DNA from: Paractinoplanes deccanensis
GTDB taxonomy: Bacteria > Actinomycetota > Actinomycetes > Mycobacteriales > Micromonosporaceae
Direction: 5' to 3'
Assembly (NCBI RefSeq): GCF_016862115.1
Contig: NZ_BOMI01000007.1
Span: 1-64,000, forward strand
Length of the DNA: 64,000 bases
This document shows, piece after piece, positions 36,946-47,467 of the stretch. Position numbers and translations under genes: made by a program. A model generated the notes under the pieces. That model saw nothing but the letters and a program-made list of their open reading frames with translations, did no database searches and was not told the DNA's origin. Positions within the stretch are counted from its first letter, which is position 1; the number at the start of each line of letters is the position of its first letter.

Positions 36946-37485
36946 ATGAGTTTTGCGCGCGTACGAGCGCTCGTCGTCGTCGGCGTCCTCGCCGTGGCCG
37001 CGGTCGTCTTCGTCATCGTGGCGCTCGTCCAGGACTCCCAGGGGGGAGCCACGAGCGGGGCGGGTTGCCCGGAGGGCGCCCCCATGGTCGACACGCGGCT
37101 CCCCGACGACCCGGCCGAGGTCACTGTCAAGGTCTTCAACGGGACCAACACGACGGGCCTGGCCGACAGCGTGACCACGGAGTTCAAGAACAGGCGCTTC
37201 ACGGTGCAGAAGCCGGCCGAGAGCAAGACGAAGTACAAGGGCGTGGCCGAGATCCGGTACGGTCCGGACGCCGTCGGCAAGGCGCAGCTGCTCCGCGCGT
37301 ACTTCCTCGCCCAGTCCAAGATGTCGTACAACGCCAAGCGCAAGGGCGCGGTGATCGACATCGTGATCGGCAACGAGTTCCGTCAGCTCGCCACCACGAC
37401 CGAGGTCAACCAGTCCCTGGTCGAGGTGGGCGAGCCCACGGTGCCGCCGGGCGCCTGCCTCAAGAAGTCCGACGACGACTCCTGA
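36946..37485 (+). CDS. LytR C-terminal domain membrane protein
   Basis: A 179-aa protein with a membrane helix at about 7-28 and an outer LytR_C domain (VTVKVFNGTNTTGLADSVTTEFKNRRFTVQ). This domain normally sits at the C-terminus of LCP ligases, which attach polymers to peptidoglycan. Here it stands alone, so it may bind cell-wall polymer or assist an LCP enzyme. TAACCT at 36880 may be the -10. No ribosome binding site of note. Confidence 0.85.
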   Translation: MSFARVRALVVVGVLAVAAVVFVIVALVQDSQGGATSGAGCPEGAPMVDTRLPDDPAEVTVKVFNGTNTTGLADSVTTEFKNRRFTVQKPAESKTKYKGVAEIRYGPDAVGKAQLLRAYFLAQSKMSYNAKRKGAVIDIVIGNEFRQLATTTEVNQSLVEVGEPTVPPGACLKKSDDDS

Positions 37486-37512
37486 TCTCTTCCTCGGCGG
37501 CCGCTCCCTTTC

Positions 37513-38469
37513 TCAGGGGCCGCCGGCCGCGTCCAGCTCCACCAGCGCGTCGTGCAGGGGCTGGAAGATGGCCGGCGGGGCCGCGACGACCATGTCGAGG
37601 CCGGGCGGCGCGCCGTCCAGGCCGGCCACGATCACGCCGGCCTCCCGGGCGATCAGGCCGCCCGCGGCGTGGTCCCACGGGTTGAGGCCCTTCTCGAAGT
37701 ACGCGTCGAGGGTGCCCTCGGCGACCGCGCACAGGTCGAGCGCCGCCGCGCCGAACCGGCGGATGTCCCGCACCCGGGTGATCAACCCGGCCAGCACGCG
37801 GCCCTGATGGGCCCGCCGCCGGGCGTCGTAGCCGAAGCCGGTGCCGACCAGGGTCTGGCTCAGCTCGACGGGCCCGGTCACCTTCCGCAGGCGCCGCTCG
37901 CCCCGGTAGGCCCCGCCGCCCAGGTACGCGGTCCACTCGTCCCCGGTGGCCGCGTTGATCACCACACCGGCGACCACCTCGCCGCCGGCCTCGGCCGCCA
38001 AGGAGACCGCGTACTGCGGCAGCCCGTACAAGTAATTGACCGTGCCGTCGATCGGGTCGAGGATCCAGCGGACCGCGCCGCCGCCGGCCGCCGCGCCATG
38101 CTCCTCGCCCGCCGCGCCGCCGTGCTTCTCGCCGGCCGCGCTGCCGGAGGTCTCGCCGGCCGCCTCCCCGTACTCCTCGCCGAGCACGCCGTCGCCCGGG
38201 CGCAGGCGCCGCAGGGCCTCGATGACCTGGCGTTCCACCGCCTTGTCGGCCGCCGTCACCACGTCCGTCGCGGTGCTCTTGGTCTCGACGTCGGCGATCG
38301 CCTCGGCCCGGAGCCGGCGCGCCGTGGCCGCCGCCTCACGGGCCAGGCCGACCGCGATCTCCAGCAGAGCGCCGGGCGTCGATGCCCCCGCTGCCGTCTC
38401 CCCCGCCGCCCCGTCCGCGGCCTCGCCCGCCGCCTCATCCGCCGCCGAAGTCGCCCGAAACTCGCTCAC
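37513..38469 (-). CDS. suhB: inositol monophosphatase family (SuhB-like) phosphatase
   Basis: A 318-aa Mg2+-dependent phosphatase. Metal ligands are in [23 protein letters not shown] and the C-terminal [17 protein letters not shown]. The N-terminus is Ala/Gly-rich. An unusual insertion of about 30 residues rich in AAGE and HG repeats separates the GEE metal-binding motif from the WILDPIDGT motif; normal spacing is far shorter. Substrate likely inositol or fructose phosphates. It is divergent from the hrdB gene. Confidence 0.88.
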   Translation of the reverse strand: MSEFRATSAADEAAGEAADGAAGETAAGASTPGALLEIAVGLAREAAATARRLRAEAIADVETKSTATDVVTAADKAVERQVIEALRRLRPGDGVLGEEYGEAAGETSGSAAGEKHGGAAGEEHGAAAGGGAVRWILDPIDGTVNYLYGLPQYAVSLAAEAGGEVVAGVVINAATGDEWTAYLGGGAYRGERRLRKVTGPVELSQTLVGTGFGYDARRRAHQGRVLAGLITRVRDIRRFGAAALDLCAVAEGTLDAYFEKGLNPWDHAAGGLIAREAGVIVAGLDGAPPGLDMVVAAPPAIFQPLHDALVELDAAGGP

Positions 38470-38572
38470 CTTTTCGCCCTTTCCGCCGATACCATTCTCG
38501 CGCCGAGGGTCTTCGGCGAGGTCGGCGGCCCCTGGCGGCGTGCTGCAACGGGAGGATCTCGCAGGACGGCGC

Positions 38573-38578
38573 TACAAT
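38573..38578 (+). promoter_or_regulatory. -10 element candidate for hrdB
   Basis: TACAAT, a near-consensus housekeeping -10, lies about 150 bp upstream of the hrdB start, in the gap between the divergent phosphatase and hrdB. A matching -35 is weak. Confidence 0.5.
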
Positions 38579-38725
38579 TCACGCCTACCCACCGCTTCGC
38601 GGACACCAAGACCATCGAGGTGCCGCGTCCCGGGGGTCCCCACACCAACACCGGCCAGCCTCCTCGCCGTGCGCTGTGCTGGGCTCATGGCCGTGCTCAA
38701 CCTCATCGCCTCCGGAAGGTCTTTC

Positions 38726-40303
<1,578 letters not shown>

Positions 40304-40331
40304 GGCGCGAAGTCAACAGCGCGTGCCCGAA

Positions 40332-40365
40332 TGATCACCACCCGTACATCAACGGGTGGTGATCA
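40332..40365 (+). terminator. terminator hairpin after hrdB
   Basis: Perfect 14-bp arms, TGATCACCACCCGT and its complement, around a six-base loop, 28 bp beyond the hrdB stop. The rest of the 40366-40545 gap holds no gene; it leads to a GAGGAGGAAGG ribosome binding site for the next one. Confidence 0.85.
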
Positions 40366-40545
40366 GACCGTTGTGTCGAAGTGATCGTTGACGTGGCACC
40401 CTTGGATCACGGCACACTTAGCCCAGCACGTGTGACCTCGGTCCCCCCGGGGCACAGTGGGAAGGCTGCAACGGTGCAGGGTGTTGCACGATGGTGAGCA
40501 GTAGCCGAGGAACGTGTTCATCGGTTCGAACAGAGGAGGAAGGCG

Positions 40546-40785
40546 ATGACCCCGACTCTCACGCCGCCGGCGGATAGTGTGGCCGGCACCGCAGCCGATG
40601 AACGGTGCGACCGCTGCAATGCAGCCGGAAAGCTCCGTTTGACCCTGGCTGGTGGCGGTGAGCTGGTGTTCTGCGGACACCACGCCAACCGGTACGCCGA
40701 AGACCTGGTGAAGATCGCAGTGCAGTACGCGGCGGATCCGGAGTTCACGTGGCGCGGCGCGGACATGATGTCTAACTCCAACTAA
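40546..40785 (+). CDS. DUF7455 family small protein
   Basis: 79 aa with CDRCNAAGKLRLTL and ELVFCGHHANRYAEDL, a likely zinc-binding CxxC...CxH pattern. It matches the DUF7455 family found directly downstream of the primary sigma factor in actinobacteria. A role in RNA polymerase or transcription control is suggested only by position. Start at 40546 with a strong GAGGAGGAAGG ribosome binding site. Confidence 0.88.
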   Translation: MTPTLTPPADSVAGTAADERCDRCNAAGKLRLTLAGGGELVFCGHHANRYAEDLVKIAVQYAADPEFTWRGADMMSNSN

Positions 40786-40998
40786 AGATCCGATTCCCCC
40801 CGAACGGACTTGAAAGGGGCGCCCACGGTGTGGGGCGCCCCTTCCCGTGCTTCCAGCCGACCGGGCAGGCACCACGCGCCGCTGGCCCCCGCCACGCGCA
40901 GAGGCCGACGCGCACGCACACGCCGCTAGCCCAAGCTGCAAGCCCCACGCCCACGCCCACGCCCTCTGGCGGCCTCAGCGCCCTCTGGCGCGCCGAGG

Positions 40999-41256
40999 TC
41001 AGGCCGGGGCCGGTGGGGGAACGTCGTCGCCCCAGAGGCGCTCCACGGACGTGTTGAGGGCCTTGGCGACCTTCAGCGCGAGGTAGACCGACGGGGCGTA
41101 GTCGCCCGTCTCCATGGCGATGATGGTCTGGCGGCTCACCTGGACGGCCGCCGAGAGCCCCTGCTGGGTCAGGCCGGCCTCCTTGCGCGCGGCCCGGATG
41201 CGCATGCCCGCGGCGCCACCCGCCTCCGGAGCACGCACCGGGCCCGCCGGCGCCAT
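40999..41256 (-). CDS. small XRE-family transcriptional regulator
   Basis: 85 aa with a single HTH domain: MRIRAARKEAGLTQQGLSAAVQVSRQTIIAMETGDYAPSVYLALKVAKALN. The ATG at 41256 overlaps the upstream gene's stop by one base (TGATG), so it is translated with the membrane protein. Proteins of this size often repress their own operon, and a perfect 38-bp palindrome precedes the pair. The partner membrane protein may be the controlled component. Confidence 0.88.
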   Translation of the reverse strand: MAPAGPVRAPEAGGAAGMRIRAARKEAGLTQQGLSAAVQVSRQTIIAMETGDYAPSVYLALKVAKALNTSVERLWGDDVPPPAPA

Positions 41257-41747
41257 CAGTCGTCGTCCCCGGCCAGCGCCAGGGCGGCCTCACGGCGCCG
41301 CCGGCGACGGGTCTCCACCACCTGTGCCACCAGGCCCGCGAGAGCGCCGAAGACGCCACCGAACGCCGCACCGCGCCACGTGGCCCCCTGCGGGTCGTAG
41401 ACGTAGAGCGAGCCGATCAGGAACACCGCCGCCGGCGTGCCGCTCGCGAGGGTGAGGAACACCCGCTTGGCGTTCCAGGAGCGCGGAGCGGTGTCGACCC
41501 GGCGACGGCGCACGTAGACCGTGCTGAGGAGCGTCGGGACGTAGAGCAGCACCAAGACCACGGCGAGCGGCAGCACCGCCGGCTTGCCCAGCGGCCACAC
41601 CATGATCGCCGCGGCCCACGGGATCGCCAGCCACTGCAGCGAGGCGGCCGTGGCAATGCCCTCATACCACCGGTAGCGCTCACGCTCGTCGCCATAGAGA
41701 TCGCCATCGAGATCAAGATTCCACCGCACGACCCTGTCGAGAACCAT
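41256..41747 (-). CDS. four-helix membrane protein coupled to the XRE regulator
   Basis: 163 aa with hydrophobic segments at about 33-52, 57-75, 97-113 and 125-142, and a basic end. No family recognised. It is translationally coupled to the XRE regulator. The two genes resemble the common small-membrane-protein/XRE pairs of actinobacteria and firmicutes, whose role is largely unknown. The ATG at 41747 lies 12 bp from the palindrome, so promoter and operator probably overlap there. Confidence 0.78.
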   Translation of the reverse strand: MVLDRVVRWNLDLDGDLYGDERERYRWYEGIATAASLQWLAIPWAAAIMVWPLGKPAVLPLAVVLVLLYVPTLLSTVYVRRRRVDTAPRSWNAKRVFLTLASGTPAAVFLIGSLYVYDPQGATWRGAAFGGVFGALAGLVAQVVETRRRRRREAALALAGDDD

Positions 41748-41758
41748 GCGTCCATTCT

Positions 41759-41796
41759 CGTGTTAAGTCCTCTTGACGTCAAGAGGACTTAACACG
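41759..41796. promoter_or_regulatory. perfect 38-bp palindrome upstream of the membrane protein/XRE pair
   Basis: The left half, CGTGTTAAGTCCTCTTGAC, is the exact reverse complement of the right half. Each half contains GTTAAG-n4-CTTGAC or its mirror, itself a near-dyad, so it could hold two dimers of the XRE protein. It is unusually AT-rich against its surroundings. It lies between the helicase stop (41813) and the next start (41747) and could also act as a terminator hairpin. Confidence 0.75.
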
Positions 41797-41812
41797 ATGA
41801 CGCCGGCTTGGG

Positions 41813-43570
41813 TCAGAGCGTCTGGATCGTGGCGATCCGCTCCTCCAACTGCTCGATCGTGGCCTGGGCGCTCGGCGGGCCGCCGCAGAGGCGGCGCAAC
41901 TCGGCGTGGATCTTGCCGTGCGGCAGGTTGGTGCGGTGGTGGTGCGCCGCCACCAGGGTGTTCAGCTGCCGCCGGAGGCTGTTGCGCCGCTCCCCGGCCG
42001 TCATCGGCGGTGGCGGCGCCTCGCGCTGGGCCGGCACCTGGTCGGCGGCTTTCTGCTTGTCGAGCCTCTGCTGGGCCGCCATCTGCTCCTGCTGCCTCTT
42101 CGTCAGCAGCAGCGACACCTCGTCGGGCGTCAGCAGGCCCGGCAGGCCCAGGTAGTCCGCTTCCTCGGCCGTGCCCGTGCGGGCACCCATGCCGAAGGAC
42201 GTGCCGTCGTAGATGACCTGGTCGAGCTCCGCCGTCGCGCCCAGCGCCTCGAACTGCTTCTCCAGCTCGCCCTCGGCGCTCTCCTCGCGCTGGGCCCGCT
42301 CGAGCAGGTCGTCGTCGAGGCCGTCCTTCTCCTTCTTCGCCCCCAGGATGTGGTCGCGCTGGGCCTCCATCTCGCTGGCCAGCCCGAGCAGGTGGGGCAC
42401 GCTCGGCAGGAACACCGTCGCCGTCTCGCCCTCACGCCGGGCGCGCACGAAGCGGCCGATGGCCTGGGCGAAGTAGAGCGGCGTGGAGGCGCTCGTCGCG
42501 TACACCCCCACGGCGAGGCGCGGGATGTCGACGCCCTCCGACACCATGCGGACCGCGACCAGCCATCGCTGCTGGGAGGCCGCGAACGACGCGATGCGGC
42601 CCGAGGCGCCCTCGTCGTCGGAGAGCACGACAGTGGCCTGCTCACCGCTGATCTCGCCGATGAGCTTCGCGTACGCCCGGGCGGTCTGCTGGTCGCTCGC
42701 GATGATCAGGCCGCCGGCGTCGGTCATGCCGTGCTCGCGGAGCTTTGTCAGGCGGGCGTCGGCGGCGCGCAGCACCTGGGGCATCCAGTCGCCCCGGTGG
42801 TCGAGCGCCGTGCGCCACGCCTGGGCGATCAGGTCCTTGGTCATCGGCTCGCCGAGGCGGGCGGCCAGCTCGTCGCCCGCGTTCGTGCGCCACCGGGTCT
42901 CGCCCGAGTAGGCCATGAAGAGCACCGGCCGCACGACCCGGTCGCGCAGGGCGTCGGCGTAGCCGTACACCGAGTCGGCCCGGGACCGCTGGAGACCGTC
43001 CTCGCCGCGCTCGTACTGCACGAAGGGGATCGGATTCTCGTCGGAGCGGAAGGGCGTTCCGGTGAGCATGAGGCGCCGTACCGCCGGCTCGAAGGCGGCC
43101 TTGACGCCGTCGCCCCAGCTGCGCGAGTCGCCGGCGTGGTGGATCTCGTCGAGGATCACCAGGGTGCGCCGGGTCATCGTGCGCCGGCGGTGCACGGCCG
43201 GGGCCATACCGACCTGGGCGTACGTGAGGACCGCCCCGTGGAAGTCGGCCGACGAGTGGATCTCGGAGTTGCGGAAGCGGTGGTCGAGCTGGATGCCGAC
43301 CCGGCCCGCCGCGGCCGCCCACTGGGCCTTCAGGTGCTCGGTGGGGCAGACGACGGTGACCGCCTCGACCGTGCGGTCGGCGAGCAGCTCGGCCGCGATC
43401 CGCAGGGCGAAGGTGGTCTTGCCGGCGCCCGGCGTGGCCACCGCCATGAAGTCCTCGCTGCGGCGGCGCAGGTAGGTCACCAGGGCCTTGCGCTGCCAGT
43501 CACGCAGGGAAGGGAAGGTTTCCAGGCTCGGCAGTGGCGGGCTCAAAGCTCGAACGGTCCCCTCATACAA
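41813..43570 (-). CDS. DEAD/DEAH-box helicase of the XPB/RadD-like type
   Basis: 585-aa ATP-dependent helicase. Walker A MAVATPGAGKTTFALRIA near the N-terminus, Walker B/DEAH-like LVILDEIHHAGDS, motif III LMLTGTPFRSDE, and C-terminal motifs VRMVSEGVDIPRLAVGVY and YFAQAIGRFVRAR are complete. The C-terminal 150 residues are charged and helical. Commonly next to DUF3039 and near the sigma factor in actinobacteria. The start is a TTG at 43570 after GGGGG; a TTG at 43546 is possible. Function is not proven. Confidence 0.88.
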   Translation of the reverse strand: MYEGTVRALSPPLPSLETFPSLRDWQRKALVTYLRRRSEDFMAVATPGAGKTTFALRIAAELLADRTVEAVTVVCPTEHLKAQWAAAAGRVGIQLDHRFRNSEIHSSADFHGAVLTYAQVGMAPAVHRRRTMTRRTLVILDEIHHAGDSRSWGDGVKAAFEPAVRRLMLTGTPFRSDENPIPFVQYERGEDGLQRSRADSVYGYADALRDRVVRPVLFMAYSGETRWRTNAGDELAARLGEPMTKDLIAQAWRTALDHRGDWMPQVLRAADARLTKLREHGMTDAGGLIIASDQQTARAYAKLIGEISGEQATVVLSDDEGASGRIASFAASQQRWLVAVRMVSEGVDIPRLAVGVYATSASTPLYFAQAIGRFVRARREGETATVFLPSVPHLLGLASEMEAQRDHILGAKKEKDGLDDDLLERAQREESAEGELEKQFEALGATAELDQVIYDGTSFGMGARTGTAEEADYLGLPGLLTPDEVSLLLTKRQQEQMAAQQRLDKQKAADQVPAQREAPPPPMTAGERRNSLRRQLNTLVAAHHHRTNLPHGKIHAELRRLCGGPPSAQATIEQLEERIATIQTL

Positions 43571-43628
43571 ACAACGAACCCCCGGTCACGAGAGCCGGAG
43601 GCGCCAATCAGCATAGCCGCGGAAGGCC

Positions 43629-44225
43629 CTAGGGCGCCGCTACCGGAGCCGACCAGCGCCGATACAGCGCGACGAGCCGGACACCCGTGATGAACAGGGC
43701 CGCGGCGGCCAGCCACCAGAACGAGGCGTGCCCCAGGCCCCGCAGAATCGTGACAATAATCGCGCCGGCCAGGGCCACGACGGCGTAGATCTCCCGCCGG
43801 AGGACTACCGGGATCTCCCCGGTGAGCAGGTCGCGGGCGAGCCCGCCGCCGATGGCGGTGAGCATGCCGATCAGGCAGGAGCCCACCGCCGGCACGCCGG
43901 CGTCGAGCGCCTTGAGCGTGCCGGTGACGGTGAACAGGCCGAGCCCGGCCGCGTCCAGCACGAGGACGGGCCGGCGCAGCCGGGAGAGCTGGGGGTGGAA
44001 CCAGAACACGCCGAGGGAGGCCGCCACCGCGGTCACGGCGTATCGCCAGTCGGCGAACGCGAGCGGCGGCACGGCGCCGATCACGAGGTCGCGCACGATG
44101 CCACCGCCGAGGGCGGCGAGGAAGCCGACGAACGCGACGCCGAAGAGGTCGAGGCGCTTCAGCACTCCGGCCGAGGCGCCCGACGCGGCGAAGACGGCGA
44201 CACCGACCAGGTCGGCGGCGAGCAT
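43629..44225 (-). CDS. TRIC/UPF0126-family membrane protein
   Basis: 198 aa with two repeats of three membrane helices each, signatures GGGIVRDLVIGAVPPLAF and IGGGLARDLLTGEIPVVLRREIYA. This is the UPF0126/TRIC family; bacterial members form trimeric cation channels. The ATG at 44225 has GAGGG just upstream. It lies between the helicase and DUF3039 genes on the same strand. Confidence 0.9.
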   Translation of the reverse strand: MLAADLVGVAVFAASGASAGVLKRLDLFGVAFVGFLAALGGGIVRDLVIGAVPPLAFADWRYAVTAVAASLGVFWFHPQLSRLRRPVLVLDAAGLGLFTVTGTLKALDAGVPAVGSCLIGMLTAIGGGLARDLLTGEIPVVLRREIYAVVALAGAIIVTILRGLGHASFWWLAAAALFITGVRLVALYRRWSAPVAAP

Positions 44226-44233
44226 GCCCTCGT

Positions 44234-44452
44234 TCAGTGAGTCATCGCTTCGTAGATCTCCTTGCACTGCGGGCACACCGGCGAGCCGGGCTTCGGCGAC
44301 TTGGTCACCGGGAACTTCTCGCCGCACAGCGCGACCACGAAGGTGCCCATCACGGCACTCTCGGCGATCTTCTCTTTGCGTACGTAGTGGAACATCTCCG
44401 GCCCGGTGTCGGCGTCCTTGGTCTCCGGACGCTCCAGGATCTGGGTGCTCAC
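44234..44452 (-). CDS. DUF3039 small zinc-binding-like protein
   Basis: 72 aa with ALCGEKFPVTKSPKPGSPVCPQCKEIYEAM, a C...CxxC arrangement typical of DUF3039. It is usually paired with a DEAD helicase in actinobacteria. GTG start at 44452. Function unknown. Confidence 0.9.
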   Translation of the reverse strand: MSTQILERPETKDADTGPEMFHYVRKEKIAESAVMGTFVVALCGEKFPVTKSPKPGSPVCPQCKEIYEAMTH

Positions 44453-44571
44453 GTGAATCTGCCCTTCGGTTCGTGGTCGCCGCCGGTGCCCCCCGACCTG
44501 CGGTGGCGAGAACAAAGCTCCAACCCGCAAGTGTGACAGCAACCTCGGGACGGGTCCAACGATCAAAGCCG

Positions 44572-44583
44572 TACGGTAGGTGC
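44572..44583 (+). promoter_or_regulatory. leaderless -10 element of psuG
   Basis: TACGGT lies six bases before the GTG at 44584, with no ribosome binding site. Same layout as at the RNase D gene. Confidence 0.45.
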
Positions 44584-45531
44584 GTGACTGACTTCGCGAT
44601 TCGATACGGCGAGCACGTGACCCGTGCCCGCCGGGACGGCCGGCCGGTGGTCGCGCTGGAGAGCACCATCATCTCGCACGGGCTGCCGCACCCGGACAAC
44701 CTCCGCGTGGCCCGCGAGATCGAGCAGACCGTGCGTGACCAGGGCGCCGTGCCCGCCACCATCGGCATGATCGGCGGCGAGCTGATCGTCGGCCTCGACG
44801 ACGCCCAGATCGAGCAGCTGGCGCTGGCGCAGGGCGTCGCCAAGCTGTCGGTGCGCGACCTGGCGGTGGCCGCGGCCCGCCGTGCCGACGGCGCCACCAC
44901 GGTCGCCGCGACCAGCGCGGTCGCCGCGGCCGCTGGCATCGGCGTCTTCGCCACGGGCGGGCTGGGCGGCGTGCACCGTGAGGCGAATGTCACCTTCGAC
45001 GAGTCGGCCGACCTGACCACGCTGTCGAACACCCCGATCGTCGTGGTCTGCGCCGGCGTGAAGTCGATCCTCGACGTGGGCGCCACGCTGGAACGCCTGG
45101 AGACCCTGGGCGTCGCCGTGGCCGGCTACCGCACCAAGCGCTTTCCGGGCTTCTTCATCACCGACGGCGGCTTCGACATCGACTGGGAGCTCGACTCCCC
45201 CGAGCAGGTCGCCGACGTCATCCGGGCCCGGGCCGACCAGAACGTCGGCGCCGGCGCGCTGATCCTGGCCAACCCGCTGCCCACCGACGAGCAGCTCGAC
45301 CCGGAGCTGCACGACCGCACCCTGGCCGAGGGCCTCGAGCTGCTGGCCCGCGACCACATCACTGGCAAGGCGGTCACCCCGTTCCTGCTGGGACACTTCC
45401 ACGAGAGCACTCAGGGCCAGAGCCTGGCGGTGAACGTGCGCATCATCCTGCGCAACGCCGAGCTGGCCGCGAAGATCGCCGTCGCGACCGCCGGGTCGCC
45501 GGCCCCGCTCGGATTCGCCGTCCAAGCGTGA
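44584..45531 (+). CDS. psuG: pseudouridine-5'-phosphate glycosidase
   Basis: Splits pseudouridine 5'-phosphate into uracil and ribose 5-phosphate in pseudouridine catabolism. 315 aa. Typical segments are VALESTIISHGLPHPDN, GVFATGGLGGVHREA, CAGVKSILDVGATLERLET and the C-terminal FLLGHFHESTQGQSLAVNVR. Catalysis uses Lys/Asp/Glu residues of the family in these segments. The stop overlaps the kinase start (GTGA), so both enzymes form a coupled pair. Confidence 0.94.
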   Translation: MTDFAIRYGEHVTRARRDGRPVVALESTIISHGLPHPDNLRVAREIEQTVRDQGAVPATIGMIGGELIVGLDDAQIEQLALAQGVAKLSVRDLAVAAARRADGATTVAATSAVAAAAGIGVFATGGLGGVHREANVTFDESADLTTLSNTPIVVVCAGVKSILDVGATLERLETLGVAVAGYRTKRFPGFFITDGGFDIDWELDSPEQVADVIRARADQNVGAGALILANPLPTDEQLDPELHDRTLAEGLELLARDHITGKAVTPFLLGHFHESTQGQSLAVNVRIILRNAELAAKIAVATAGSPAPLGFAVQA

Positions 45532-46421
45532 TCGTCGTCGTCGGCGATCTGGTCACCGACGTCCTGGTGGTGCACACCGGCCCGATCGCGATCGGCTCGG
45601 ACACCGGCGCGTCGATCACCGTGAGCGGGGGTGGCCAGGCCGCGAACACGGCGGCCTGGCTGGCCCGCGCCGGCCGTGACGTCACCCTGGTCGCCGCGGT
45701 CGGCGACGATCCCGCGGGACGCGAGCGGGTGGCCGAGCTGACCGCGGCCGGGGTGCGGTGCGCTGTGCGTACCCAGGAAGGGGCCTCGACCGGGAGCGTC
45801 GTGGTGCTGGCCGGTCCACAGGAGCGCACGATGATCACGGACCGGGGCGCCGCGCTGCTGCTCGGCGCCGACGACGTGCGCGCCGCGCTCGAGACTCCGG
45901 CCGCGCACCTGCATCTGTCGGGCTATCCGCTGCTGCACGCGGAGTCGCGGCCGGCGGGCCTCGCGGCCCTGCGTACAGCCGCCGGGTCGGGCCTGACGAC
46001 GAGCGTCGACGCGGCCTCGGCGGCGCCGTTGCGGTCGGTGGGTGCCGGCGCTTTCCTGGCTTGGGTACGGGACACCGACGTGCTGCTGTGCAACGCCGAC
46101 GAGGCCGACGTGCTCGCCGGTCCGGGCACGGCGGAGGAGCAGGCGCGCCGGCTCACGGAGCACGCGCGCAACGCCGTCGTGAAGCGGGGCGCGGCCGGGG
46201 CGACCTGGGCGTCCCGCGACGGCCGGCTGTGGTCGGTCGCGCCCGAGCAGGTGCGCGAGATGAAGGATCCGACGGGAGCGGGCGACGCCTTCGCGGCCGG
46301 CCTGCTAGCGGCCTGGTGCGCCGGAGCGGACCCGGAGGCGGCGCTGCGGGCCGGGTCGCAGCTCGGCGCCGAGGCGGTGGGGCAGGTCGGTGCCCGTCCG
46401 CGTCATCCCTTCTCGGGCTGA
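45528..46421 (+). CDS. psuK: PfkB-family carbohydrate kinase (pseudouridine kinase-like)
   Basis: 297-aa ribokinase-fold kinase. The N-terminal motif GGGQAANTAAWLARAG and the C-terminal catalytic motif DPTGAGDAFAAGLLAAW (anion hole and catalytic Asp) are present. By linkage with psuG it probably phosphorylates pseudouridine. The start GTG shares bases with the psuG stop. Substrate is inferred from context only; other nucleoside or sugar kinases share these motifs. Confidence 0.82.
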   Translation: MIVVVGDLVTDVLVVHTGPIAIGSDTGASITVSGGGQAANTAAWLARAGRDVTLVAAVGDDPAGRERVAELTAAGVRCAVRTQEGASTGSVVVLAGPQERTMITDRGAALLLGADDVRAALETPAAHLHLSGYPLLHAESRPAGLAALRTAAGSGLTTSVDAASAAPLRSVGAGAFLAWVRDTDVLLCNADEADVLAGPGTAEEQARRLTEHARNAVVKRGAAGATWASRDGRLWSVAPEQVREMKDPTGAGDAFAAGLLAAWCAGADPEAALRAGSQLGAEAVGQVGARPRHPFSG

Positions 46422-46804
46422 CGGGGCTCGGCCGGCACCCAGCGCGCGCCGTCGCCGGTGGGTTCGACGTCGATGGTCAGGTATTCGACGTCGTCGGCGC
46501 TGTGCTGCGGCAGGGTCGCCTGCGGTTTCGCGGCCTGCGCCGCGGCGGCGGCGCGCTCGGCCTTGGTCTTGGCGGGGCGGTCGTTGGCGATGAGCACGGC
46601 CGCCCAGGGCAGGAAGACCATGCCGGCCGCGCACAGCACCAGCCAGAGGGCCAGCAGTGGGGGGCGGACGCTGACCAGGATCGCGCCGAGGACGAGGCAC
46701 GCGGCGCGGAGCGACATCATGGTCACGTAGCGGACCTGGCGACTGCGGTATTGGTCGTCCTGGCTGCGGGCGGCGTCGGTGATCAGAACCGGCTGCTTCT
46801 TCAC
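46403..46804 (-). CDS. DUF3099 membrane protein
   Basis: 133 aa with two membrane helices (about 28-47 and 52-72) following VRYVTMMSLRAACLVL, matching DUF3099. Unknown function. GTG start at 46804 with GGAGA upstream. Its 3' end overlaps the kinase gene by 19 bp. Confidence 0.87.
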   Translation of the reverse strand: MKKQPVLITDAARSQDDQYRSRQVRYVTMMSLRAACLVLGAILVSVRPPLLALWLVLCAAGMVFLPWAAVLIANDRPAKTKAERAAAAAQAAKPQATLPQHSADDVEYLTIDVEPTGDGARWVPAEPRQPEKG

Positions 46805-46888
46805 GATGGGGTCTCCGATCGACCCCCCATCATGGCACCGATGGCCGCCCTCCGCCCAGGGACCCGGCGCAAAGACGCAAGTCGATCT

Positions 46889-47467
46889 CTACTTCGCCTT
46901 GGCGGCGGCCTTCATCTCTTTCTTGTACGCGCGGACCTTGCCCAGGGATTCGGCGTCGACGATGTCGGCGACCGACTTGTGCGAGCCCTCGGCACCGTAG
47001 GCACCGGCGGCCTCACGCCACCCGGCCGGCTGGACGCCGTACTGCTTGCCCAGCAGCGCGACGAAGATCTGGGACTTCTGCTTGCCGAAGCCGGGCAGCG
47101 ACGCGACCCGCTTGACCAGCTCGGCGCCACTGTCGACGCCGGCCCAGAGGTTGGCGGCGTCGCCGTCGTAGCGGTCGACGAGCGCCCGGCAGACCTCCTG
47201 CACCCGGCCGGCCATCGCCTTGGGGAAACGGTGCAGCGCCGGCGGCTCGGCGAAGATCGCGATGAGCGCGTCGGGATCGTAGTCGGCGAGCTCCTCGGCC
47301 GTGTAGGCGTGACCGAGCCGCTGAGCCAGCACCCACGGCGACGTGAACGCCTTCTCCAGCGGGATCTGCTGGTCGAGCGTCATGCCGATGAGCAGGGCCA
47401 GCGGGTTGGTGGAGAGCAGCTTGTTGGCCTCGGCGTCGATCGGCAGCGAAATCGTCATGACGCTCAT
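46889..47467 (-). CDS. HhH-GPD-type base excision DNA glycosylase
   Basis: 192 aa with LIGMTLDQQIPLEKAFTSP near the N-terminus and the helix-hairpin-helix VKRVASLPGFGKQKSQIFVALLGKQYGVQP. The Gly/Pro-Asp signature is less obvious than in AlkA or Nth. The actinobacterial group is annotated as HhH-GPD base excision repair protein; substrate is not known. The start is either ATG 47467 or ATG 47458. Confidence 0.85.
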   Translation of the reverse strand: MSVMTISLPIDAEANKLLSTNPLALLIGMTLDQQIPLEKAFTSPWVLAQRLGHAYTAEELADYDPDALIAIFAEPPALHRFPKAMAGRVQEVCRALVDRYDGDAANLWAGVDSGAELVKRVASLPGFGKQKSQIFVALLGKQYGVQPAGWREAAGAYGAEGSHKSVADIVDAESLGKVRAYKKEMKAAAKAK

